Part shown: in pieces, positions 30,541 to 41,465 of the stretch
Layout: the number at the start of each line of letters is the position of its first letter
Numbering within the stretch: the stretch's first letter is position 1
Assembly: GCF_964355755.1 (NCBI RefSeq)
Contig: NC_092679.1
Location: forward strand, 11,274,932-11,338,931
DNA from: Antedon mediterranea
Taxonomy: Eukaryota; Echinodermata; Crinoidea; Comatulida; Antedonidae
DNA length: 64,000 nucleotides
Reading direction: 5' to 3'
Translations under genes and position numbers: made by a program
Notes under the pieces: model-generated
What the model saw: only the letters and a program-made list of their open reading frames with translations
What the model was told of the DNA's origin: nothing
Databases searched by the model: none

Positions 30541-31220
30541 TCAAATCAGAAATCTGAATTAATACAGTTCTCCAACTTCTTTAAATTATTGATTTCTTGC
30601 AATTGCAGTTTTTATTACATATTGGTATCTTGCATATCATAATAAATGTTATCAGTCTTTCCTAAACCTTTCTTCTTGTTGGTCTTTACAGCATTTTTAA
30701 ATCTTGTATTATTTATATTGGTATATTGTAATTCTGAACTAACTGTGTCTTCTCACAATTATATCAGTTTGTGGCAATCAATACAGTTCCCCAACTTCTC
30801 TTTAAAATATTGATTTCTTGCAGTTAGAGTTTTTATTTATATCATTTGGTATATACGTTTAATTCAGAATAAATGTTATCAGTCTGTGTCAATTAATTCA
30901 GCTGTACCTAACTTCTTATGGTCTTTGTATTATTCGTATTGGTATTCTGCAGTTCAGAACTATCTTTTCAGAGTCTCTTCAGTTTCTGGCGATCAATAGC
31001 AGTTCTCTCAACTTCTCTTTAAAATATTGATTTCTTGCAGTTACAGGATTTGTTTATTGGTATCCTATTTAATCCTATCAGTCTCAGGCATTAATACAGC
31101 TTCCATAACTTCTATAATTTTTCTTTGCAGTTACAGCCGTTTTTATATCCGATTGATATTGGTATACTGTAATTACAACTTTTAGCTATCTTTCTGATCA
31201 TCTCTGGCAATTGATACAGC
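30541..31220. repeat. Degenerate ~220-bp tandem repeat, three to four units
   Basis: ATTGATTTCTTGCA recurs at ~30586, 30809 and 31027, spaced 223 and 218 bp, with AACTTCTCTTTAAA before it and TGTTATCAGTCT or TCCTATCAGTCTC after. A fourth, more decayed unit (TTTTTCTTTGCAGTTACAG) is at ~31110. Units are pyrimidine-rich and contain splice-acceptor-like strings. Confidence 0.6.
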
Positions 31221-31674
31221 TTTCCTTAACTATTAATTTGTCCCACAATCATAGCTTTATTTCGTTTTATAACTTCATATCTTATGTGTCTCCAACAATA
31301 ATAGATTTCTCTTGTTTATTTTAAATTTCATAGACTATATTTGTATGAACCGATCACAGATGTTTTTATCTTCTCTTGACCTTCTGTGTCTGAATAAACC
31401 ATCTTCCAATAATCATCAAAATTACTGATGTTCCTAAAACATTAAATAAAGATGTTAATGCTTTCATATTTTAAACTGTATAATATGTAGGCATGTTCAA
31501 CTATAACAAAATATACTATAACTTTGCATCGTTTGTTTTTATGAATACCTTCTCTTTTTGTTTTTTTACTGAATTCATTTTTCAGAGTTCAAACCCCTTT
31601 GTAGGTAAATATGTTGATGTTTATAAAAACCGCTTAGTTTCTTATAAGTAAGTAAATAGTAAGTCAATATCTAC

Positions 31675-31690
31675 CTCTCTCTCTCTCTCT
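31675..31690. repeat. (CT)8 microsatellite
   Basis: Uninterrupted CT dinucleotides, 16 bp, in AT-rich DNA. Confidence 0.8.
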
Positions 31691-32036
31691 TAGAACATGT
31701 TTTGATACCAAACCTAAGTGGAGCAATATCATGTGATCCATGGATATAGCATAAAGAAATGCATATTTTATTTTGTTATCAAAATGATATTATATCAGTT
31801 TTTCTTAATATCACATTTTTAAAGCCAAAAATTCAAAATCCATCCAGACTTAGTTTATTCCTAAACTTAAAATGGCATAATATATGTTTCCAAAAATAAT
31901 TTAAAATGGATACTACACTCAAAACCTTTGGATTTGGAATCAATCAATCTTAAAGTTAAATATTACGTACAAATCATTGGTAATTGATTTTTTTAAATCA
32001 AATTATTGCTAAAATTAGAAATTTATGTAATGTATG

Positions 32037-32840
32037 TACTAAATGATGTCAGTGAGTTTTGCCGAATTTTTTTGCTCAGATTGACTGGACAGTATGCATT
32101 AAATGATGCTATTGAGTTTTGTGGAATTTGCTTTGCTCAGACTGACTGACTGACTGACAGTATGCATTAAATGATGTCAGTGAGTGTTGACAAATTTGCT
32201 TTGCTCAGACTAACTGGACAGTATGCATTAAATGATGCCATTAAGTTTTGCAGAATTTGCTTTGCTCAGACTGACTGACTGACAGTATGCACTGAATGAT
32301 GTCAGTGAGTGTTGCCGAATTTCCTTTGCTCAGACTAACTGGACAGTATGCATTAAATGATGCCATTGAGTTTTGCGGAATTTGCTTTGCTCAGACTGAC
32401 TGACTGACAGTATGCATTAAATGATGTCAGTGAGTGTTGCCGAATTTGCTTTGCTCAGACTAACTGGACAGTATGCATTTAATGATGCCATTGAGTTTTG
32501 CGGAATTTGCTTTGCTCAGACTGACTGACAGTATGCATTAAATGATGTCATTGAGTGTTGCCGAATTTGTTTTGCTCAGACTAACTGGACAGTATGCATT
32601 AAATGATGCTATTGAGTTTTGTGGAATTTGCTTTGCTCAGACTAACTGGACACTATGCCTTAAATGATGCCATTGAGTTTTGCGGCATTTGCTTTGCTTA
32701 GACTAACTAGACAGTACATATTAAATGATGACAGTGAGTTTTGCGGAATTTGCTTTACTCAGACTGACTGGACAGTATGCATTAAATGATGTCAGGGAGT
32801 TTTCCAGAATTTGTTTGGCTCAGACAGGTTGACACTGACA
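32037..32840. repeat. ~62-bp minisatellite, about 13 units, with alternating unit types
   Basis: TGCATTAAATGATG-type unit starts occur near 32039, 32095, 32163, 32225, 32288, 32349, 32415, 32477, 32535, 32597, 32658, 32720 and 32780. In the centre, units ending GCCATTGAGTTTTGCGG alternate with GTCAGTGAGTGTTGCCG, giving a ~124-bp higher-order period. GACTGACTGACTG expansions vary in number between units. Edge units are more diverged. Confidence 0.85.
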
Positions 32841-33464
32841 GTAGTGGCAGTGACTTAATTAGGATTTCAAATCCAGCAACTCAATGCATTTCTAATCATT
32901 GCTATTGGTCAGTTTTGTTTATTTGGTCAGATTGAAGTTGTGGCTGGAAAAAAATAAAAAGTAAAAAAAAAAATAGGAATTCACCATCTTACCAGATATT
33001 GCCAATGGGGATACTATTTCAACAGAAAAAACTGCACTTTTGAAGATTAACAACTCTGACATAAAATGTACAAACACCAACACAAATGAGAATAATGTAA
33101 GCAAGTAAATCCTGAAAATACAAAATAAATAGGTTAATATAATGATATTAGATTGGTAAATTCTACTTTGTTCCTTCATGATTATCCTGTTGGCTGCTTC
33201 TTGAAATCCTTCTCAGTGTTGATAGTATTTGTGTGATTCTGTGTCTAATTATACAACAACCTTCCTTCTGTCTCTTAATTTGAATTAGTTGAATCTAGAA
33301 AATATTGCTCATGAATAATATATTGAACAATAACTATGGTTCCTAGAGGGAAGTGCTGCTCTGTTGCTGAAAAGTCCTTATTCAATGGCATCAGAGTCAC
33401 AGAAATAGGGTTACACCTAGGCAGCCAACAAAAAATTTGAGCTGGATAAAGAATTTAGAGTTTA
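32841..33464. other. Spacer, no gene seen
   Basis: AT-rich DNA between the minisatellite and the next TIR element. The minus-strand frame 32919-33179 is hydrophobic, AT-driven and unconvincing. Confidence 0.4.
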
Positions 33465-34766
33465 AAGATGTATTGTCCCGAGAACATAAAAAATGAATTA
33501 AAAAATCAGTTTACAAAGTTAATCACTTCCAACGAAAAAAAATGTTTTCACTTATAAAATGACAAAATAAACGGTTAAATTCAACAAAAAACCAATTGGC
33601 TGGTAGCCAATTTGACTATTTTTTAAATTTAAATTACTTTTTTTCAGGTAAATATTAGGGAGGTTTCGCAACCTTACGAATACGATAATGAAAACGGGTA
33701 CGTCACACGTTTGTGAAACTTTTGAGCTGATCCCCATTTCATATACATAAAGTGTATTTGTGTTGACGAATATCACCAGTCATATTCGTAACTACAAAAC
33801 GAGTATAGTTTTTTATCTATTTTGCACATTTTGCATTTGAATCAGGAATGATTCATGATTATAATATAATTATAGATTTATTGAAAGTAATTTACTAAAG
33901 TAATTTACTAAAATGCCAGGTCAATTTTGATAAATACAGTAGAACCTCCATTTTACGTACGGTACGGGACCGAAAGGCGTACGTAAAACAAAGGATTCGT
34001 AAAATCAAGGTTGACCTTAAATTGACCCCAAATACGTAAAGATCGTAGCTGGCCGTGTTTGCCTTCTGTACATTATGCAGGTGGTCACTAGCTAGGCCTT
34101 GCCTAGACTATTCAGGCCAGGCTAGCAGGCCTAGCAAGATGTGAGGCCTAACTAGAAAAGTACAGTATATACAGGCTGTGCGATGTTTAAATAAAGTGTA
34201 AAATATAATTGTTTTCTATAAAAAAAAAACAGTCGCTGCTTTATGGGGAATGCACGTGCGTAGCTTGTCCCACACACAGCAGAATTCCTCACACAGCCAT
34301 GCTTGTGGCTTTGTGTGCTTTGTTGTTGTTAAATTGCGCCCTCAATGTAAGAAAATGATGACGTCATCGGTTATTTTTAGCGTACGTAAAATCGAGGGAA
34401 CGTAAAATCAGGGTACGTAAAACACAGGTTCTACTGTAGCAGTTTTTAAAGTCTTCACTCGCTTTGATGTTACGCTAGGCCTAGGCAGCCCAGCACCAAG
34501 CAACACGTACATGCGCTTCGCTCAAATTTACCGCAGTCATATTTTGGACAACACCCTTAATATTTCGATGCCGTGCGAGAAACAGATTTTTACTGACTTA
34601 CGAAAACGGTATCCGAAAACGGATACCGTTATCGTATTCGTAAGATTGCGAAACCTCACTAATATTTGTTTTTTGATCAAATTTTTTGTCAAAGTGAATA
34701 ACTGACAATTAAATACCATATTCAACAACAAATTTAACAAAATTGTTTTTCAGGGGGACAATATAC
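33465..34766. mobile_element. TIR element carrying a nested MITE
   Basis: Left end GATGTATTGTCCCGAGAA and the right end read in reverse (GTATATTGTCCCCCTGAA) are imperfect terminal inverted repeats. Inside, GAGGTTTCGCAACCTTACGA and its partner in reverse (GTGAGGTTTCGCAATCTTAC) pair again, followed by GAATACGATAA on both sides. A similar left end (GGATGTATTGTTCCCC...GATCACTTCC) occurs at ~3887. No ORF is evident. Confidence 0.55.
33937..34436. mobile_element. 500-bp pogo/Tigger-like MITE nested in the element above
   Basis: Ends CAGTAGAACCTCCATTTTAC and (reversed) CAGTAGAACCTGTGTTTTAC, continuing into GTAC, form ~24-bp TIRs with three mismatches. They are flanked by TA on both sides (33935-33936, 34437-34438). 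CAGTAGAACC ends with a TA duplication are typical of pogo/Tigger-type MITEs. Direct ACGTAAAA motifs repeat inside both ends. Confidence 0.8.
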
Positions 34767-34877
34767 TGTATCTCATGATGAAGGAATTGCAAAATTATGA
34801 TTGTGTATCTCCAGGAATCAATGACATATATCTGTTAAAGAGTCAATATCCAATCGGGTTGTAACAGTATCATAAAA

Positions 34878-34949
34878 GTCCCAGTGGTCTAATGGTTAGA
34901 ACATCTGCATATTAAACACAAGGTTCTCGATTCTAATTTCGGTTGGGGC
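34878..34949 (+). repeat. tRNA-like sequence (pseudo-tRNA or SINE head)
   Basis: A 72-bp block with acceptor-like GTCCCAG...TTGGGGC pairing (with G.T), A box AGTGGTCTAATGGTTAGA and a B-box variant GGTTCTCGATTCTAATT. The T-arm and anticodon arm are imperfect, so a functional tRNA is unlikely. Confidence 0.5.
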
Positions 34950-36439
34950 GACGGTTTCTTATTCTTACAGATTTGTTCATCTTTATCGTTTAAAATTCTG
35001 ATGCAAATGTTAACATTTAACAACAAATGTTGTAAAATTTACTTACTGATTATTATGTATGTAGAATGCACACACAACACGTAAAACAGCTGCAAGCAAG
35101 GTCCAGACTCCAAACAATCTAACAGCCAATGAGGTAACTGGAGTAAAAACATAAATAATAAATTCAATTACTAATTTTGTTTGACTTCCAACAAATGACA
35201 TAATCTATTTATTGTTGACAAGCAAAAACATGCATATAAATATATAGTTATAATGCTTACTTAGTTAATTTCTTGATTCAATAACCCAAAACATTAAGAT
35301 GATGCAGAGAAAGAACCATCTTAACTACTGTACTCCGTTCTCCAGCATTTTGAAGCTTCAAAATGAGAACTGGCCAGAACTCACTCATTTTCTTTTATAT
35401 CAGATTTTTCTCTGCAAAAACCCCTATTAATACCGTATTAAGAAAACTTTTTTTGGCTGAGTCTAACAGGGAACATCTATATGAAGGGGACAATTTTAAA
35501 GTTCTACTGTAATTAAACTAAAAAATATACACTCTATTTTATCTTATATAATTGAACAAACTTCATCATTTTGGAAAGTTTATTGCAATATACAGAACTT
35601 ACAAAATGAGTCACTTATCAATCATTGGCGAGTAAATAATTGCATATGTAGTGACACTATCAATATAAGAAAACATACAATTGTACATCATTATTCAATG
35701 TTATGAAAAACAAATTACAGTAGAATCAGGGAAATGATTCAAAGAGTTTAAACCATCTCAAACTGTATTCATCCTGCTAAACCTTGAAGCAATCAACTTT
35801 ATTTCAAGTTCATGGTCAACACATATTGTATGCATTCTATAACTTTCATTTATAATTTAAAGATAATTATGAAAAAATAGTCATAAAGTGGCACTAACTG
35901 CATAGTAATTTAATCAGCATTTTGCAAAGTTCCTAAAAGAAATATATATTTTTTACTTGCATGCCTGTAGTTATTATAATCGTGTTGACAGTAAACGAAG
36001 GGGGACAGTAATTGATACACAAGATTAAAGCCCAATGTTTCATATTATTTTTTCGAAGACCATATATTTTTATGGTCTGCATAATGATTTGTCTGGGATC
36101 AAGACAGAGAGCAAGTTTTTTAAGTAAAATAATAATAGGTGACATCGGGTGAAAATCATATCATTCAATCCCGTTCCGAACTCTGAAGAATAAGAAAACT
36201 CCTCATGATAATTATTTTAATAATATTTTAAAAGTGATAACACAAAGTTTGACAAAAAAAATGTGTGGTATAAAACGTTTGTAATTTAAATTTGTTCTAC
36301 TGGTTTTGACCCATGACCTTTTCAAAAAGTATTATTCAGTGGAATAAAATAGTTACTTATATAAATATCTTCAAATAACAAAATTACAAATTAACAGATG
36401 CTTACTATATAAATTTACAATAAAATTCAATGACAAAAA
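34950..36439. other. No gene seen
   Basis: AT-rich spacer upstream of the LINE tail. Short frames have no recognised similarity. Confidence 0.4.
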
Positions 36440-37160
36440 ACAAGAAGATAGATAGATAAATAAAATTTTATTCGTCATAAAATAAGTAAGATTACATTAC
36501 GAAAATTGTCTTCCTTGGCAAAAATATAAATATAAAAAGACCATATAAAACATATTTAAAATACTTATAAAACAAATTACACAAACAATTTATAATATAC
36601 TGTCCAGGTATGAATAGTGAAGGCATCGGAATTACAAACTTTTAAATCGTGAATTAAAAATATGAATAGCTTTGGAACAAAGGATAGTCTAAAACGTGAA
36701 GTATTTGATCGTGGTGGTCTAACTCTCCCTGATATATTTACAGTAAATTCATTGTGTAATGAGTGAGAACTGTTTCCCATAATTTTTGTGACTTTACTCA
36801 ACGTTTGTTTTTCATAAACACCATCAACATCTTTAACAATTGAACCAATTATTCTAGAAGCGGTTTTGCACACTCTCCTTACTTAGTCTAGTCTTATTCT
36901 TCTCTGTTAGATTTGCAAACCAGGCAATACATGTTACAACTAGAATAGATTGGATGACAACTTAAGTGTGACATTACTAACTTTAAAAGTATTAAGTTTT
37001 CTTAACCAGTACAGCCTTTGATTCCCTTTTTTAACAATCTCATCAATATTCTTATCAAATCTCAATTTATCATCTATGAACGTGCCAAGATATTTATATT
37101 CATGGACACGTTCAATAACGTTCCCGTCAAGTTTTAAGTATTCCTTATCGTTTCCGAAGA
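36440..37160 (-). mobile_element. 5'-truncated LINE (CR1/L2/Rex-like), C-terminal RT and 3' tail
   Basis: Read on the minus strand from ~37158: YLKLDGNVIERVHEYKYLG, TFIDDKLRFDKNIDEIVKKG, NQRLYWLRKLNTFKVSNVTL, a broken stretch, CKTASRIIGSIVK, SHSLHNEFTVNISGRVRPPR and RLSFVPKLFIFLIHDL. YKYLG..ID, QRL..LRKL, A-S-R/K-I-I-G, the SGR-x-R-P-P-R loop and SF-x-P are the usual landmarks of the C-terminal end of non-LTR reverse transcriptases. One or more stops fall at ~36890-36960. The 3' end has TAAAATTTTATT and a short (GATA)n tail at 36447-36458, as expected for a LINE tail. 5' truncation is at ~37158, where a PLE-like terminal motif begins. Confidence 0.75.
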
Positions 37161-37162
37161 TC

Positions 37163-37200
37163 GACGTTTCGGAACCATAATGGAACCATTTTCAAGATAA
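37163..37200 (-). other. PLE terminal-like motif next to the LINE
   Basis: On the minus strand CTTGAAAATGG, TTCC, ATTATGG, TTCCGAAACGTCGA resembles the pLTR motif of PLEs (TTGAGAAGG - hairpin - GAAACG). The hairpin arms no longer pair, so it is degenerate. Confidence 0.3.
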
Positions 37201-37363
37201 ACTGATCGAATTATACAAAAACAACAAACACCAATGGGTGACAGAAAATACTAATTAATTGGTTAATTAACATCAAAGAAGGCCTACAATACCAAGAACT
37301 TAAGTTATTAAGCTCCTACTTCTTAATTAATAAACAATTTTAATGTATCCGCTTTGCATAAAA

Positions 37364-37640
37364 TCCCACCAGGATTTATGGTTGGGATTCGTACAATCCC
37401 ACCAGGCTTTTTTTTAAAAGCGATCAGGATTCCCACCAGGATTCATGTGATATCCCACCGGGAATTATGTCAGGATCCCACTGGCATCCCACTTTTTGGT
37501 GACATCATCCCATTAGGTTTTTTTTATTATAATCCTGCAATCCTGTTTGTATCCTGTTGGTATCCCACAGGAGTTTATTTTACCCACTGGGATTTCACTG
37601 CCATCCCACTATTTTTTTCATTATATCCCGCCGTTATTTT
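37364..37640. repeat. Irregular TCCCAC-based tandem repeat
   Basis: About a dozen copies of ATCCCACYRGGATT-like words (AATCCCACCAGGATTTATGG, ATCCCACCGGGAATT, ATCCCACTGGCATCCCAC), at irregular 20-35-bp spacing with T-rich fillers. The 106-aa open frame over it is just its translation (IPPGF repeats). Confidence 0.65.
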
Positions 37641-37652
37641 TGTGGTCCCATC

Positions 37653-38232
37653 ATCTGTGGGCAGCACGACCTAGATGGTACGCGAGCAAAGCAAGCGTAC
37701 CATCTAGTAGGTCTAATTAAGCTAGACCTAGTTTAAGGTCTAGTTTAAGGACTAGGCTAAGATATAAGTCTTTGCTTGGACGGTTCAATTAGGTTGTGAT
37801 GTATATAAAATATGAATGAAAACACTTACGGTTTTACAGTAACCAGTATTCATTTCACATCAGTATTGTAAGAAGGCAAAATGAAAAAGACGGGCGAAAC
37901 ACACCACCACCAACGTCGCTTACAGAAACAAATAAATAGACACAATGATTTATGTAGTCAACCAAAATTAGCACCCTGCGAATTACTTCCAAAAGAGAAA
38001 CTTGTCACAAAATTAGTCCAAATGTTTGATTTGGACTCATTTAAATAAACCCAATTTGTGTTTTGTATCTAACATTAGAATTGAGGGTTGGGGATGAGGA
38101 TAGATATACAAAGAGGAACAATTTTTTAATATATTCTTTATAGTCTAGGACCTGGGTCAGATTTGTATGAATTTAATTTACTAGATGGTACGCTCGCTTC
38201 GCTCGCCTACCATCTAGGTCGTGCCCACAGAT
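37653..38232. mobile_element. 580-bp foldback/MITE element with hairpin ends
   Basis: Both ends read inward ATCTGTGGGCA(GC)ACGACC followed by CTAGATGGTA. Each end also contains its own hairpin: CTAGATGGTACGC / GCGTACCATCTAG at 37671-37707, and CTAGATGGTA / TACCATCTAG at 38181-38217. No clear target-site duplication was found. Confidence 0.6.
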
Positions 38233-38543
38233 GGTTCTCGAATACACAGTAATTTCAGCGTAACAAAACTGGCGATTTCAAATGTACGTACTACAGGACT
38301 ATAGGCCTATACATTGTCGTTTACAGAAACGAATAAATAGACACGATGATTTATGTAGTCAACTAAAATTAGCACCCTGGGAATTACTTCCGAAGGAGAA
38401 ACTTATCACAAAATGAGTCCAAGTTTTTGATTTGGACTCATTTAAAGAAACCCAATTTGTGTTTTGTATGTAACATTAGGGTTGAGGGATGGGAAAGCGG
38501 ATAGGTACAAAGAGGAACAATTTTTAAATATATTCTTTATCCA
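37921..38543. repeat. ~225-bp direct repeat pair (37921-38148 and 38323-38543)
   Basis: Both copies run from ACAGAAACRAATAAATAGAC through TTTATGTAGTCAAC, TTACTTCCRAARGAGAAACT and CAATTTGTGTTTTGTAT to ATATATTCTTTAT, with scattered substitutions. The second copy lies just outside the right TIR of the element at 37653-38232. It is a local duplication, not coding. Confidence 0.75.
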
Positions 38544-38929
38544 CTCAGTAACGAAATATTTTTTTCATGTTTTATAGGCCTATAAATAATATACCTCTAA
38601 ATACAGTAAAACATTTGCGATTTAATACTTTTTTTATTTTATTTATTTATTTATTTCTTTTAAATATTCATTGTACACTAATTTTCCCCGTGTATGGCAA
38701 GAGATTCCTAATTATATTAGAGAACATTCTTTATTTAGTTTAGTTAAAACTGTCACTGTCATAATCGATTGAAATATTAAAGTACCATGTCACGATACAC
38801 CACTACGACGTTTATATTTGGTAATTATTAATTAATACAAACGTTGAGAAAGAACTGTCAGTATAAAGTTTATTTGTATATAATAATGTGTTTATATATA
38901 TAACAGTAGAGCCTATCCACAATCTCGCA

Positions 38930-39120
38930 AGTTTATTCTCAAAGGGCCCATATATTTACCTACCGTATGTGTTAAACCAAGGGCTCATAAATTTACCTAC
39001 AGTACTTGTGTTAAACCAAACTCTGGCAGACTGAGAGATTGGGATGTTCCATTCATCGCAAATCAATAGATTTGTATAATCGTATATTAAATCTATCAAA
39101 ATAGTATTTTTTAAAGAAAA
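38930..39120 (+). repeat. ~190-bp direct repeat, copy 1 (copy 2 at 43970-44135)
   Basis: GGGCCCATATATTTACCTAC, GGATGTTCCATTCATCGCAA and CTATCAAAATAGTATTTTTT, then AAAGAAAAT, recur at 43970-44135 in the same orientation. The two copies bracket a ~5-kb segment, as solo or paired terminal repeats would. Confidence 0.65.
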
Positions 39121-39539
39121 TCGGCCTGTCTTCAACATTATGATGGTGTACTCTAGCTGTTCAACCGGTTTTCAGCTATTAAAAACAATTATCGTAGGAG
39201 GAGATAGGAAAATGCGAAGCCTCCTCGCATTTTTGTGGCGGGTATTTTTCAAGATGGACATCCATTATACAGTGTATACCACGGTCGGAAAACACCCCTA
39301 TTTGGGGCAAATCTTGGAACCTAAATTCGTTTTAACCGTCAATAACTTATTATCTAACTTAATTTAATTAGTAAACAGGGTTACATCAGGTGGTTAAAAT
39401 CAGTACCGAAAGTACGAACCAACTTTATATACCATCGAGTAAAAATTATAGAAGTAAGGCGCGATTTACCGAATTTTGCCCTTACGTAAATTTATATATA
39501 GAAGAGAGATTATCTTAACTGTTATAGGATAATTTGACC

Positions 39540-39960
39540 CCAAGGAACAACATGGAATATGTGCCAAATTTGCTATCCGGGGTGAACATGCCAAAAACCG
39601 GGGTCAAAGGTTAAAAATGTGTGGTTCATATATCTCGACAACCACTTGTCGTACAGATTTGGTTTTGGTGTCAAATTGTTCAGAATATAAATATTTATAT
39701 TCGGTCTAACACAACTTTTAGCCAAAAAATGACCGGAAATGCTTTTACTGACCTTTGACCCAAAAATGAAAACGGTTCTAATATCCCGTCGAGCCGATTT
39801 CCGCGCATTGAAAACCTCATCGGAAAATCCCCATCAGTTTTCAAAACTCGATCGCACAATTACCATTGAAGCTAGCGGATTAATTTTTGTTGTATGTTAT
39901 CAGGCTTTAAATGAGCTTTAATATGATGTGAAAATCGTCTTCTATAAATAGGTTTTTCGT
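39540..39960. repeat. Repeat family C (inverted partners at 43340-43560, 42787-42900 and 52690-52950)
   Basis: AACCACTTGTCGTACAGATT, TGACCGGAAATGCTTTTACT and GACCTTTGACCC occur in reverse complement at 43340-43560. The right half (GCGCGGAAATCGGCTCG in reverse terms, AAAGCCTGATAACATRCAAC) matches 52690-52950. Non-coding; part of the foldback-like repeat complex. Confidence 0.6.
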
Positions 39961-40179
39961 AACGAAAGATCAATTTTGATGACAAAAAAACAATTTTGAA
40001 TCACCGTTTATGGAAAATATTTATGGATTTTGGTATTAAATTATAGCTAAATCTACATTGAAAACGATAAAACATAGATTACAAACGTATTGTGCATGGT
40101 AATTGTGCGAACTACATTTTAAAATGGTAAATGAGGCGTAAATCCCGTTCAGAATTTCGAAGATTGAACCATTATAAGG

Positions 40180-40283
40180 CCTAAAAAAAAAAATTGTTTC
40201 TTTGCTGTCAAGTTTTTTTTTTTTGGTAGGGGGGGGGGGGCCCGCGGGTGGAAAAAAGTTTTTTTTTTTTTTTTTTTTTTTAA
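40180..40283. repeat. Homopolymer cluster (A9, T12, G12, T22)
   Basis: Adjacent long runs of A, T and G with CCCGCGGG between. The region is prone to slippage and assembly error. Confidence 0.8.
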
Positions 40284-40492
40284 TGTTAATTTCTCTGTTA
40301 ATTGTACGCGAATTTGAGAGTAACAAAACACACTGAATAAAACAACGAGCTCAAACATCTATTCATAATTTGTTTCACACTTTAATTCTGTTTTGGGCGC
40401 GTTAGGCCCCGTGTCTAAACTAGCCTAGGCTAGGCCTACTACACAGTAGGTCGTTGTTAGCAGGCCTAATTAAATATATAGAAGTTAGTGTA

Positions 40493-41237
40493 TATTTCGG
40501 TGTATAAGTCGCACCTGTGTAAAGACGCACCCCCTAACTGAAAGTAGAATATCGGTATTTTGTATATCATCGATGTATAAGACGGCCGCGCCCAGCCTCA
40601 ACAAGAAGGGAAGTCCCCCATTCCGTCAGTTCTTTCTAACTTGTTATTCATGAGTTTCGCACCTGCAACATCGAGTGCATGGGCTAGCCTCGCTCGATCC
40701 TTTTATCGAGAGGCGCACGTTTTCACGGACAATCGTATTCGATTAGTATCTATGTATCCTAGAAGTGTGTACGCTAGGTCTATGCTATAATCAACTGGAG
40801 AATATACTAGTCGAATACTGTGTACACAATGTGGTTGCCAAGAAGGGCTCGCTCACGCTGGGGGTACGACGGTCGTGCGTATAACTATAATACTATTCCA
40901 ATCGTTAACGTTTACAACAAATGAAATTTTATCGGAGCGCCTAAAACAGCTCCATAATGAACAAATCTTTTCATCATATTTAGTATAACATCACACTAAA
41001 ATGCCTTGAAAACTAGCAGGTTGCTGTTACGCTAGTACACTGTAGCTAGGCTAGGCCTACTCTTTATTTAGACTTTAGTAATACTAATATGGGCCTAGGC
41101 CTTACCTTAAAAAGCCCAGGCCTAGCCAACGAGGTGGCGATATCTGTGTGTTGAGGCATTTATGTTCGGTGTATAAGACGCACCCTTAATTTAGAGGTTA
41201 AATTTGCGTGTCAAAAGTGCGATTATACACCGAAATA
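40493..41237. mobile_element. 745-bp MITE with TA duplication
   Basis: Ends TATTTCGGTGTATAAGTCGC and (reversed) TATTTCGGTGTATAATCGCA are inverted repeats flanked by TA. The TATTTCGGTGTATAA-type end recurs inside (TTCGGTGTATAAGACGCACC at 41164, CATCGATGTATAAGACGG at 40568). No ORF. A Tc1/mariner-pogo-type MITE is the likely class. Confidence 0.7.
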
Positions 41238-41244
41238 TACGCTA

Positions 41245-41465
41245 CGTTATTATTTTTATTGTTTCATCCTCGCACACTCGATTTTTACACCTTTTTGGCC
41301 AAAAAAAATCATAAAAAAACTTTTTTTTAAAAAGCGCCCTCAACGTAAACGCCCTTTGCGAAATTAGGGGCGGCGGATGACAGCCTAATCCGGTGAATAT
41401 TGTAGTGAGTAAAATATTGTACTGTAAAGTACGCGCTAGTTTGTTGTGACGTTTTCCGTTTAATA
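41245..41465. other. Spacer between the MITE and repeat arm A
   Basis: Short non-coding stretch with A/T runs; nothing else seen. Confidence 0.4.

Noticed and set aside
32037-32840. Possible CRISPR array because of regular ~62-bp spacing
   Set aside because: Whole units repeat with no conserved-repeat/unique-spacer split; it is a minisatellite in eukaryotic DNA.
34878-34949. Functional tRNA gene
   Set aside because: A- and B-box-like words are present but the anticodon and T arms pair poorly; treated as a pseudo-tRNA or SINE head. The same applies at 25764-25840 and 43651-43724.
37354-37674. 106-aa open frame with IPPGF repeats
   Set aside because: It is the translation of the irregular TCCCAC tandem repeat, not a protein gene.
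40036-40358. Minus-strand frames with long Lys/Phe runs
   Set aside because: They are produced by homopolymer T/A runs at 40180-40283.
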